NCBI GenBank assembly: GCA_948099385.1 | Contig: CANUEZ040000108.1 | Span: 1,746,001-1,810,000, forward strand | Direction: 5' to 3' | Length of the DNA stretch: 64,000 nucleotides | Source: Fasciola hepatica | Taxonomy: Eukaryota; Platyhelminthes; Trematoda; Plagiorchiida; Fasciolidae | Shown here: piece by piece, positions 36,865 to 46,720 of the stretch | Layout: every line of letters starts with the position of its first letter | Numbering within the stretch: the first letter of the stretch is position 1 | Made by a program: the position numbers and the translations under genes | The notes under the pieces: model-generated | Seen by the model: the letters and a program-made list of their open reading frames with translations, nothing else | Database searches by the model: none | What the model was told of the DNA's origin: nothing

Positions 36865-38840
36865 TCCTTGCCACAGTCTTTTGCGTCCGACCTCTTTCGC
36901 GTGACCCGTCCGATGATCGACCCATGTATACAGCAATATATATTTATATACATATACATATATGTATATATGTATATATATATATGTACATACATATATA
37001 TGCCTTGGGTAAGCTCCACTCACTTTTGTCCCCCTTCCTAACTAGATTGTGCCATTTTACAAAATAATTTGCATATATATAAATAAAACCGTTCCGTTCT
37101 TTAGCGATGGGTGCTCGCTCTCACCTTATTCCTGGCTCGGGTTAGAACTCAGCCGTCCCATCCTGCTTTTTTGCGCCTTCCTCGTACACTGAAGCCTTGC
37201 CACACGGATTACGATTTCTTAGTAACTAGGCTTCACCTATCTGCGCAAATTCTCATGGTAAGTTTAGACCCCATTCCAACCGGAATTCGTATGCCTCTGA
37301 TTTCTCTAGACCTTGCGGAATGCCAGCACGTTTGCTCCCACATGAAAAATCCTCATTCTAACACCCAGTGTTTTTCTCCCTTTTTACTGTTTGCCGTCCT
37401 CGACCACAGCTGGTGAACTGACCAGATTGTTATCTTCCTATTTTCTCATTCTTCTTCTAGACCATACCCTCTATTATTGTTTTATTCCTGGTTCCCAAAA
37501 GGACACCCTCTCCTCATCCACCGCCTACATGATATCGCCCTAAATCTCTACTGTCACCCAACTACCCTAGAAAGCTACCAGTCTCCGTCTAGGGATCCCT
37601 AATAGACCGGTCCACTAGCCAATCGATAACTAATTGTTCGGATAACAAAATGTTTATTTTCTTGCTTCCATAAATCGATAATCATAACCCACAGCTGGAA
37701 CACTCTCCAGACTGCTGCACTCCTGATCTCTTCCAGATTGCATTGGTTACATGGGTAACCATCGGCAAAATCGACGTACATCCCGGATTACCGTAATGAA
37801 TGGACGATTTGATCAATGGTTTAAACCTATACTCTCGCCTGCTGACGTTACATGGGGCACCGTGAACGGATTACCCAAACCTCATGAAAGTCTCACTGGA
37901 TCGCAGAGGTGATTCCTGACACCAACCACTAACACATCCGCTCAGCGTCTGTTCCCAAATAATCCAACCCAACAGTTCAATTCTTACCGCGTTGCAGTAC
38001 GAAACCAATGACCGGAACCCAGCCCTCTCAGCAATCAACTTCGTCAAACCAGCCCTTTTTACCTGCTTCCCTCAACATTCTACCTGCCACCACCTGCAAC
38101 CAAGGTCTTTACGGAACAGAATACCAGCCATCTGCAGCCAACCATAATTTGGTTAAAAAGTTTCTATCACATACAAAACAATTTACACTCTCCCAACCTC
38201 TGCCTAGCCGAACCATTGACGTTTGTCTCCACTAATCCGTTTCACTGATGGCTTTTCTTTAAAAGTCCCTTATACGTGCATACACCATTCATGCTCTTCA
38301 AAAGTTCACTAAAGTCCCTGCGAAGCTTTTCGCCTTCATTTGAATTTCCACGACACTGTAATCACCTGCTCAAAAGGTCCGTTTTATTATCATCTTTGAC
38401 TCACTTGCCTTTATTTCACATGCTTCCTTCACAATTAGTTACTCAATGCTGGATCAGTGTCCAATATTCTGCTGGTATCACCGACTGCACGTTGATAGCC
38501 CCATGCTTGCTTTACTTCGAACAATGTTCTTTGGCATCTCTTCCGCCCGGTTACTCGTTAGTGAACGTCCAATTATCGCTTATATCAGCAATCCAACGAC
38601 TGCCCGGCTACCCACACCGCCCCCAGCGATTTCAAAACCGATTCGGAATTCCGGCCTCAACCATTACCACTTCTGTTTACTCAAACACTACATGACTTTA
38701 CTGGTGTATTTCGGTTGCTGTGTGATTTATGAATTTAGAATTTGTGAATACCTCACATTGATATGTACCGCTGTATACTCTGATCTTGCCTTGTGCATGT
38801 GTATTGACCACGGTCAAGAAATATACCATACTATACTATA
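36865..38840 (+). mobile_element. Unclassified interspersed repeat R1, plus-strand copy
   Basis: This is the partner of 10735-13340 on the opposite strand. Matching blocks keep the same order, with an internal (TA)n at the same point. Shared strings include GTCTCACTGGATCGCAGAG near 37890 and CCATTCCAACCGGAAT near 37270. The 3' end follows a GGTCAAGAAATATA block at about 38812-38826 and carries a short tail of TACTA units, which is typical of non-LTR retroposons. The sense strand is C/T-rich with no long frame (longest about 139 codons) and no recognised domain. It could be the 3' part of a decayed LINE or a long non-autonomous element. It lies directly downstream of LINE-A copy 3, but the minus copy has no LINE-A upstream, so it is not LINE-A 3' UTR. 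Confidence 0.8.
36945..37005. repeat. TA-rich microsatellite inside R1
   Basis: TA repeats with CATA and GTATA interruptions, at the same internal position as the tract at 13228-13262 in the other R1 copy. Confidence 0.85.
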
Positions 38841-38849
38841 CTAAAATTC

Positions 38850-39530
38850 CTCAAACATCAGTAACCTGAATGAGCCGCTGGTTGTTCATAAACTCCCACT
38901 TCATAAGATATTGCCGTGCTAGAAAAAGTTGCGCCCAATTTGTTCAGTAAGCTTTGACAAAGAATTTCCCTCCCTTATCATCGCATCTTTGAGCTATGAC
39001 CATTCCCTGAAATACGGTGGAGAAAATGGAAGAAACCATTCAGAGAAGAGTGTAAAATAGCATAAAATTCATGATTCGCTTCAGTTTGACACTAGTTCAT
39101 TTAACCGTGCCGGTACCGTAATATTTCTTTACCAAAACATATTGTTGTTACAGAAAAGTTGCTTTCACTGAGGGTGGCTTTGGTATAACCTCTTACGAAA
39201 CATAAGCTTATGGAACACTCTGGACTCGCTAGCCATTTTTGTACTTTCATGACAACATACTTTAAACAATCTGTTAAAGAACTTTTTTCTGAATAAGAGA
39301 GACAGAAAAGCATTAGGACTTGTCTCCCTGGCCAGCTTGCAAAGGAACCTTCCCCCTTCTCCACGGAAGCGTTCTCGATACTGATGAGCCTATCATTGTG
39401 GCGTAGATAAGGGATGAACCAAGCATGTGCGGTCGTAGCCGACGAAAATGATGCAAGGCAACTTCACTGGTTATTATCTTCCTTAAGCTACAACGTGAAG
39501 TATGATCTTTAGTCACTGTGGTGCAATGAC
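38850..39530. other. No gene seen
   Basis: Short frames only (94 codons or fewer). It lies between the tail of R1 and a minus-strand LINE C-terminus. Confidence 0.45.
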
Positions 39531-39532
39531 TG

Positions 39533-39844
39533 TCAAATAAAAGTTTGGTTGCGGAAACCAGCGCATTCTGCTTTGTGAATGGAAGGGGCACCCCCAATCG
39601 TACGGATCGCGCTACTGGTAAGCATATGTTCCCAACATATATCCAGTCTGTGCTTGAAAAGACCCGCCGAGGCTGCTGTTACTACAAGAGGGGGCAGCTT
39701 GCTCTGCTTGATTAGGATTCGATAAAAAAACAGGCGTATTCCGACGAACCTGTTCACTCTCAGTTTATCTAAACCTCGCCCGTGCCCCCTGAGTGCGAAG
39801 TTGTGACGACGAGTCAGTAGTGATTTATCAGTTTGGCGGTTCAC
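39533..39844 (-). pseudogene. LINE reverse transcriptase C-terminus fragment (LINE-B-like), minus strand
   Basis: A 103-codon open frame reads ALRGHGRGLDKLRVNRFVGI, then RLFFYRILIKQSKLPPLVV, TAASAGLFKHRLDICW and EHMLTS. This is the conserved tail of many CR1/Jockey/LINE reverse transcriptases: an RGH block, an FFxxRVxxxWNxLP-like block (worn here to FFYRILIKQSKLP), a VxA(x)S block, and FKxRLDxxW. The expected WN of that block is lost. Nothing clearly related follows upstream at 39845-40260, so this is a 5'-truncated copy. It resembles the general tail type rather than LINE-A, which ends AYExG; assignment to LINE-B is a guess. Confidence 0.6.
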
Positions 39845-40442
39845 GTGTACGGATTGTAGCCCTATCAGGACAAGAGAGCTCAGATTTTGGACTTACATTG
39901 TTTCTCGGTAGGAACTCCATTGAAACCCGCCAATATTCTAGGCAATCGTTGAATGCTCCCAACCTCCTCTTTTTATCCACAAAGCTTGGCGCTTACTTCC
40001 TAAGTAAATCTCCAAGGGTGGCCTTCGATTCAACATACGTGCAGGAAAAGTTAATCCGGTTTTCCTGTTCGTCATGGTCCTGTTTAAGTAGAGGGTGCTG
40101 TGTTTGCGTTAACCTCTGATGATGCACCTTGCACAGTGGGTTCGTAGCTGTCATGTACGAGAACAACTGAGTCCCCCACGGAAGTGGTGGAGTCGGTTCT
40201 TGCCGGGCTGTACACGCATACCTATGTACAATCATGCTCTCTTCACCTGGAAACAAGTGATTGCACCTGGGTGCCTCTGGTGGATGCCTTCATACTGCCG
40301 ATTATGTGGTAACCCCCGGTGTGTATGGAGGTTCTTTTTGTCCACTGAGGAACTTCTCGAAAAGCTTGTTGAGAAGGCCGACTAAACTAGAGAAACCTGT
40401 AAGCTTAAGGTCATTCAGGTCATTTCCCCGTAAAGTGAGTCC

Positions 40443-41336
40443 GTGAATGCCTCTTCACCAGCCGTCGTGCACGATCTTGTCAAAAAGGTCAGGGCACTTA
40501 GCATATCCTCAGATGAATGCCAAACCCGGATGTCATCTAAAATACAGTGTCGCCCAAAGCGATCTCCAAGTAGAAACCGTATAAGAATTCCGGTTCAGCC
40601 AACGTACATACAAGTGTCATGTCCCTCCCGAAACCTTTAGTATAGGTGGTCATCTGATCCCCAACAAATCATCAGTACGCGACCTGGGCATATACTGCTC
40701 CTGTTCGTTCAACTTCTCGGAGCAAACAGACAGTCAAATTACTAGGTCCCGCAGGTTAGTAGGACTTGTCCACAAAACATTCCGTTTGCGTGAAAGTAAA
40801 CTCAGTATCTATACAACACACGTTAGACCTTTGCTCGAGTATAGTTCAATAGTTGGCTTCAACATGCGCCAGACTAAAAGGACCGTCTTCGAAAATGTTC
40901 AGCTCACCTTTTATAAACAAATAGTTGTGTATTCGTCTAGTCTCAACTATAAACAGCGCTATGACCTGCTACACCTCGAACCTGTTTGGCTCCGACGGAT
41001 AAAGAACAACTTGTCATTTTTCCACCCACTATTAAAATATAGATCCAGCAGAGCCTCCCCTGTGGTACGAGACCCATTGGGCTTAAGATATTCATAACGA
41101 CACAGCAGTCAATCGGTCACTGTGCTGTCCTCGAGAGTCAGCCTACGGTCCAATTTCTTCATCGTTAAATATTCACAAATGTGGAATAAATTTCCACCAA
41201 ATGTCCGTGCAGTAAGCCACTTGCCGAGACTTAAAGAGGAATTTACCAAACGGCTTGATGTCCTGACACTTGTATCAAACAATGATCCAAACACTTCGGA
41301 GGAGTGAGCGTACGAAGTTGGTTTGTGTTACTGACA
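40443..41336 (+). mobile_element. LINE-A copy 4, short 5'-truncated reverse transcriptase fragment
   Basis: Only the end of the reverse transcriptase is present. VRALSISSDECQTRMSS near 40480 aligns with the post-motif-C block of copies 1 and 2. VRDLGIYCSCSFNFSEQT (about 40676) matches copy 3 VKDLGLSYSCPFNFSEHA. The open frame 40786-41097 has THVRPLLEYSSIVGFNM and LLHLEPVWLRRIKNNLSF, and the next (41122-41307) has MWNKFPPNVRAVSH. The family ending reads SEE, then a stop, then AYEVGLCY up to 41332. Several frame changes break it. The 5' boundary is uncertain. Confidence 0.85.
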
Positions 41337-41484
41337 CGCAGGTCTGAGTCGGGGGCCACGAGACTTACGTGCCACACAAGTCGCTGTATACACCACTCAC
41401 GTTTTAATAATTTTTCGTGTACAAGGTTGTGTTTTGCAAAGTCGAACCATTCAACAAGTAGTTCCAGTTTCTAGAAACTAGAGG

Positions 41485-41900
41485 TTCTTTCACCACTGAC
41501 CGCTGATCCTCAGCTGGGAGCACTCCAGATTGCGTTTTTCTATTCTTGCCTTTCCAGACAACCACTGATGGTGCCTTCTCTTCGATGGCTCGGCAAAATA
41601 CCTGGCCCGCGTTTTCCGCTAATATTCGAAACCCGCTCGTCATTTCGTCATTACAACATAGGCCCTGCTCTCCAGGACCCCTCGCAAGTTGGTCACAAGC
41701 TCCTGGACTATTCGATCTCTACGTGACAACGCAAATGTCACACAAGCGGAGCCCGTCGGTGCGGGTCGCTGTCAGATCCGCCGCCTTGGCCCGCTCATGT
41801 CGGGCGCGCAGGACATTAGCAACGATGTGCGGGCGCAGCTGGGATGGTGGATCATACCTCCTGTCCCCCAAAACGGCTTCCAGGTTAGTGTTTAGTGCAA
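41485..41900 (+). mobile_element. Unclassified repeat R2, copy 1
   Basis: It starts with GATCCTCAGCTGGGAGCACTC at 41503 and the following CAGATTGC-like block. Further on, TTGGCCCGCTCATGTCGGGC and a CAGGACATTAGCAAC-type block (about 41785-41825) match TTGGCTCGAGCACATCGGGC and AGGACATCTGCAACAAC at 53403-53445. The two copies are at least 400 bases long, on the same strand and clearly diverged. A 164-codon open frame (41546-42040) spans it, but the other copy does not keep that frame, so coding is doubtful. Confidence 0.55.
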
Positions 41901-41904
41901 GATC

Positions 41905-43215
41905 AGCCCTTCCCCCCTTCCACCAGCTCCCGCGGTGGCAAAAAACGCCATTTATTCACCCGAAATGCTGCAAATATGGAACTATCGCCCTCAGTTATCA
42001 ACTTTTTTCATCGTACTTGTCTCCATCTTCGCCATTTTAACTAACCACTTCTTACGCCAGGCAAAACCCACTTTTCTTAGCACATAATTATCGCGGGGTT
42101 AAAAGACCATTTACGTGCTCGGCTCATCATTCATGATCATTTTTCCCGAGGATTCGTACCAAACCACCCACTTGTCCCATTCGCAAGCTTAACCAATCCC
42201 AAAGATAAAACTTGTCCTCTTTGTCAAATTTAGCGATAGACTTGAAAAAGGCCACATTTAATGTTGCCATAAACCTACGTCCCACAAAGTCCAAACAGTG
42301 TATTTCACTGAGGAATATTTATCTCCAGAGCATCCCAACAGTCGCGGCATTGTGATAGTTCACTCTCTCTATCAGTCCTTCTGTTCGCCCACACGGCTGT
42401 AGCACAGTAGTACCCTCACCTTGCAAAGATTCACGCCCTTCCTATATATTCACAGTTGAGAGACATCGGTATCGCAGCGTTTTGATTTTTTGCCATCACA
42501 TGATCCACATCTTACAAAGAATATCAACAGATAGTATTTTACCTGTCAACCACTTCACTGCCCAAATTTGCAAACGTATTTATCCGTTATTTGGTGCTTT
42601 TTTATACTAGATATTTTATCTTAGTGAATTATCTTAGATGCTTTTGGTCCTTGCAACTCTCTGGTCATCTTTTTCAGCCCTTGGATAACGATAACCTTCA
42701 CGCAGATACCTACATATCACTTATATACTCTTCTCCTTTGCAAACCGTGTATCTGCTACTATCATTGCAACGCATCACAAAATGATCTGTCACCCAGTTC
42801 CAATTTCCATGTTGGTTCATCACACTCCAATCTTATGAAAGTAAACAATGTGCGCAAAGATTACATGTTTATGTCCGGCCACTTCTTTCCCTATCACCTA
42901 GGCAATCTCTCTACTAATGAGTCCTTCAGTGGGTATTTACCGGACTCAGCCGATATTTGGTCGCTGAACGTTACAAGGAAAATCTTCAAGAGATTATGAT
43001 TGTTCTTTGTCTGCGAATTCATTCCTTTTATCGTCTGATTTCAATCTTAAGCAGTGTCATAGTCCGCGGAGAGCTATAGCTGGTTCGTGTGTCCCTTGGA
43101 AACTTCTTTTTCCCCAAGGTGAACAGAACTTTCTTCAATCCTGTTTGATTCTCTCGTTGCACAGCCCCTCTTTTTGTACTATTTCAGGAAGGGTCTGCTA
43201 CCTCCGACCAGCTTC
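41905..43215. other. No gene seen
   Basis: Frames are 71 codons or fewer, none recognised. I looked for a gag gene belonging to the gypsy element downstream and did not find one. Confidence 0.4.
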
Positions 43216-43220
43216 ACTCT

Positions 43221-43432
43221 GACTTGGCCGGGTTGGCAACCCGACCTTGAGTTCAAATCTGCCGGGCTGCCTTAAAGACTGACTTAAATACTTTCTCCTG
43301 TACAATATCGAGTGCATACACCTGAATCATCCTCTTGGAATTCGGACCCTAAGTCCAAACTGTGCCATTTGATCTTGCGTTACAGCATGCCCCGGGGTTA
43401 TCCGCAATAAACCATTATTATTATTATTATTA
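43221..43432 (+). mobile_element. Short retroposon with (ATT)n tail, possibly a SINE
   Basis: Ends GCATGC (43385-43390), CGGGG, CCG, CAATAA, CC and then (ATT)n at 43414-43431, the same arrangement as at 718-760. Near its start is a B-box-like GAGTTCAAATC (43249-43259) and an A-box-like TGGCCGGGTTGG (43225-43236). Only 24 bases separate the two starts, shorter than in a tRNA, so a polymerase III promoter is uncertain. The element may instead be the truncated 3' end of a LINE. Confidence 0.5.
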
Positions 43433-43560
43433 ACTGACGCTCTTAGTAGGTACCTACGGTAGTGTTATTCAAAGGAGCTTTATAGAACTCCGCCTTGTGC
43501 CACGGCCCCAGCCAGTCAGGGCAACGAGGACGTCGGTGCGTAGCTGCGATGGACGTTATT

Positions 43561-43805
43561 GGCAAGAGTAGTCGCCTATTCTAAACAATTGATCATAAGT
43601 CAGAGCCAAGCTTCTTGGAAGACACGGGCTCTGAGGTTCGTGTGCTCCCACATTCAGGTCAATCTTTAGGTGGGTGCTCCTTCTCCTACCTGTGTGCCAC
43701 TAGTGGTATTTCCATACAGACTTACGGACGAATCCCGAGGGCATTATATATTTTTTGTCCCCGTCACATCTTCCCTTGGGTTTCCGTGATTGCTGGCCTT
43801 TAAAA
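43561..43805 (+). pseudogene. Gypsy aspartic protease remnant
   Basis: Cuts the gag-pol polyprotein in active relatives. The frame reads RLF, stop, TIDHKSEPSFLEDTGSEVRV and LP; the catalytic DTGS sits at 43621-43632 and is intact. The frame continues to a stop after 43803 without a clear second catalytic-loop signature. A stop lies 10 codons before the DTG motif. Confidence 0.75.
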
Positions 43806-44106
43806 AGCCACACTTCTCACTGGTTTCCCGCATTACTTCGAGCTCTTGGTTGATTCCTGCCTCAAATGTCCTTTGGATCCTGTCATCAACCCACCTTTGA
43901 GTGGGGTTTCGGTAGATCATAACCTGATCATCCCAGTTCTACTTAAAAAGACGGGTTCTAACTTGTTTGGTGACGTAAAAAATGCATACCCAAACGGGTT
44001 TCGCCCACCTTCCGTACCAACTGTCGTAACCTGCTCGGTGGGGTGTGCATTATCACCTCAGGCCCTCCAATGTTTGTAAGGGCACGTCGGCCTGCGCCCA
44101 ACAAAC

Positions 44107-44640
44107 TTGAACTCTGGCGAGTTGTGTTTGAGCGCATGCTTGAATGAAGTATTATTCTTGCATCAAGTAGCCCCTGAGAGTCGCCACTTCATGAGATTCC
44201 TGAAAAGTCGGGCGATTGTCGACCATGAGGAGAGTATGGAGCCACCTATAATGCCACTGTCCCCAATAGTTATCTCATCCCACACATTCAGAACTTCACG
44301 GCCAACCTCCATGGTGCTAGCGTGTTCTCGAAAAAAGATCTTTCACGTGCTAATTACCAGATTTCTATCGCAGATGATGATATACATATTACAGCAGTAA
44401 CAACACCATTTGGTCGTTTCAAAATCCTACGAACGCCATTTGGTTTACGCAATGCTGCATACCATCCAGCTTTTATTGACCATGTTAACGCGGGTTTAGA
44501 TTTTGTTTTCACCTGAAGGGATGGTCTCCCAATAATTAGTGAACCTGAAAAGCACATAAGCAACATTTGAATCAGTTGTTCAAGCTTTTGACAGCAATTG
44601 GTATAATCGCTAATGCTAACCAAACTATCTTTGGCCAAAA
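44107..44640 (+). pseudogene. Gypsy reverse transcriptase remnant
   Basis: Copies element RNA into DNA in active relatives. The clear part is FSKKDLSRANYQISIADDDI at about 44325, then TAVTTPFGRFKILRTPFGLR and NAAYHPAFIDHVNAGLDFVF, all typical gypsy fingers/palm sequence with the first catalytic Asp (KKDL) present. The catalytic box that should follow as Y-x-D-D reads stop-R-D-G at 44514-44525, so it is dead. Downstream PIISEPEKHIS keeps the post-box Glu-His pattern. The N-terminal part lies in another frame (44107-44400). Confidence 0.85.
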
Positions 44641-44859
44641 TTCAAACGGGATTTCACGCCACATGACAGATGAACTTGTTACTCAACCCCTAGTAAAAGG
44701 TACAAGCCGTTCGGGGTTTTTCCGTTACCTACTTGACTAGCCGCCGTTCGTCGTTTCAACGGGATGGTGAGTTATTTTCGGCTTTTCATCGCAAACTGTG
44801 CTCACTTGATGTAGCCGTTAAGAGATTCCCTTCGAAGCCCTAATGATGGCCCCATAAAA

Positions 44860-45639
44860 TTGTCCGGGGATGCTCAAACTGCCTTGGCTGGGATCAAACA
44901 CGCCTTAGCCCCCGCTACTTTGTTGGTCCATTTCGACTCCGAGGCTCAATTGAGTATAGCCACCGGTGCCTCTGACAAAGCTATAGGCGGTGTGCTTCGG
45001 CAGTGGTCTTTCTCACGATGTAAACCACTGACTTTTTACTCTCGTCGTCTCCTACCAGCCGAAGCTAAGTATTCTACGTTTAGTCGGGAAGTACTTGCTG
45101 GTTACAGCACTGTTAGACATTTCCAACATATCCTCGAAAGCAGACTCATCATCATCTTTACCGATCCCAAACCGTTGAAACAAGCCTTTCACATTCAAAC
45201 CGATAAACACTCACCACGCGCGTTGCCTCATTTAAACTTCGCGGTACAGTTTTTTGGTGATGTTAGTCACCTTTCTGGCGCGGGCAACATCTTGGCTGGG
45301 GCTCTTTTTCGATTAAACGCTATTTCTGGTCGGCCACAAATTATAGGCCTTGAAGCTTTGGCTGCAGCGCAACGTTCGGAATTGGATTTCACAGCTCCAA
45401 GCCAGGTCGCGTCAATTAAATCCTCGGAGTTTTCTTTAGCCAATTCCCAGGGCTCAGTAATCTGTGATACAACTTTGTCACACTCAAGCCTCATCGTATC
45501 TACCCCTTGTCGCCGCACAGTTTTCGACGTTTTACGCAATTTAGCCTTTCCTGGCGTCCGAGACACTATCGAGCTGGTTTCACGTAGGTGCGTCTGGCGC
45601 TGCATGCAGAAGGATATTCGTATTTGGGCCCCTCCCTGA
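44860..45639 (+). pseudogene. Gypsy RNase H and start of integrase (259-codon open frame)
   Basis: RNase H removes RNA from the hybrid during reverse transcription. LAGIKHALAPATLLVHFDSE is followed by IATGASDKAIGGVL, where the conserved ATDASD has become ATGASD (44959-44976), losing the first catalytic Asp. PLTFYSRRLLPAEAKYSTFS with REVLAGYSTVRHFQHILESR follows, then IIIFTDPKPLKQAF and HSPRALPHLNFAVQFF, with the usual GNILAGAL near the end of the domain. The last 60 residues begin the integrase zinc finger: RRTVFDVLRNLAFPGVRDTI then RCVWRCMQKDIRIWA. The His residues expected before LA and PG are Arg and Phe, so zinc binding is probably lost. Confidence 0.85.
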
Positions 45640-46718
45640 GTTCTGTGCTAACGGTCGATGGTAGGTAAGCACACAGTGGCTAAAATGGGCCAATTTCCAG
45701 TGGTATCCTCACGGTTTTCCCATATCCACATAAATCCCTCTGGTCCTCTCTGTCCCTGCGCAAGTTTCTGTTGCCTACCGAATTTGGCCGACCACTTCAC
45801 CATTGGCCAGAAGTTGTTCCCATTGCCAATGTAAAAGACGGAAACTGTAAAAGCTGATTTTACGGAACTTTGGAATTCTTTATATGGTTGCTCCGCAAGG
45901 GTAACTGCCGATCACGGCCCATAGTGAGTCATACCTGTTTGGAGATACACTGCATGTGTAAGGCTCTCATAGTCTTCGTGTGACAACTTATCATCCAGCA
46001 GCCAACGGTATGGTTGAACGTTTCCATCGACAGCTAAAAGCTTTTTTCATCACTGCGGGTAGATTTAATTGGGCTCAGGCGTTTCCAGTCGTTCTCTTAG
46101 GCTTGCCTTCCGCTTGAAATTCTGATAATAACGCGTCAGCTGCGTAATTAGCTTTTGGCCAAACTCTTCTGTTACCCGAAGGTTTGCTTTCATATAGGTC
46201 GCGTGAGTGACGATAGTTGTGCTTCGTATGCTCAACAATTAGCTGCACAGATGCGCCGTTTGCAGATACACTTTCCGAGACCGCAGTCTCGATCGGCCTA
46301 CCTTCCACCTGATATGTCCACATGCGCCTTCTTCTTCATACGCGTGGATAACGGTAGAAAATCTCTACAGCGGTCTTATGAAGGTCCAAATAAGGCGTTC
46401 CAGGGAAGCGATCTAGTTGTTCTCAGTGACCGAAAAGGTAAACACGAAACTATATCTGTCAACCGTTTTAAGTTTGTGCTGCTTGACGGTAGTCCAGAAA
46501 ATGAGACACTTCCAAATGACAGTGTTCCAATAGTCCCTTCACCCATCGCAGAAGCCACCCCCGAACATCAACCAGAGCAGTTCAAAACCATGGAGCCGCA
46601 GCTAACCACGCGATCTGGCAGCCATACGCATCGGCCGAAGCGTCTCGTAGATAGCATTCATTTTTCAATCCCACTTAGCGTTGTTTGCACCGTTTGGATT
46701 TTCCTAAAACCATTTTGA
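45640..46718 (+). pseudogene. Gypsy integrase core and C-terminal domain remnant
   Basis: Integrase joins the DNA copy to the chromosome. The core is split over several frames: LADHFTIGQK at about 45788 (first Asp region), VTADHGP at about 45900 (second Asp region, followed by stops), and TYHPAANGMVERFHRQLKA at 45986-46042 with the catalytic Glu. The final frame (46155-46718, 187 codons) carries the C-terminal domain, including RSYEGPNKAFQGSDLVVLSD, RKGKHETISVNRFK and LDGSPE, then an acidic/Pro-rich tail. The frame shifts mean no functional enzyme is possible. Confidence 0.8.
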
Positions 46719-46720
46719 AA

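Larger units (their letters stand above)
43480..46720 (+). mobile_element. Ty3/gypsy LTR retrotransposon internal region (CsRn1-like), pol remnant
   Basis: Protease, reverse transcriptase, RNase H and integrase occur in that order, which is the Ty3/gypsy order rather than the copia order. Just upstream of the protease, GRRCVAAMDVIGKSSRLF resembles the end of the unusual Cys-rich gag finger of CsRn1-group elements, joined closely to protease as in that group. The element is cut at the left near the (ATT)n retroposon that ends at 43432. No gag and no pair of LTRs was found, though sequence to about 47.1 kb may include a 3' LTR. Every domain has stops, frameshifts or lost catalytic residues. Confidence 0.85.

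Noticed and set aside
35850..38840. R1 plus copy as a long 3' untranslated region of LINE-A copy 3
   Set aside because: The minus R1 copy is not preceded by any LINE-A sequence, and the other LINE-A copies are not followed by R1.
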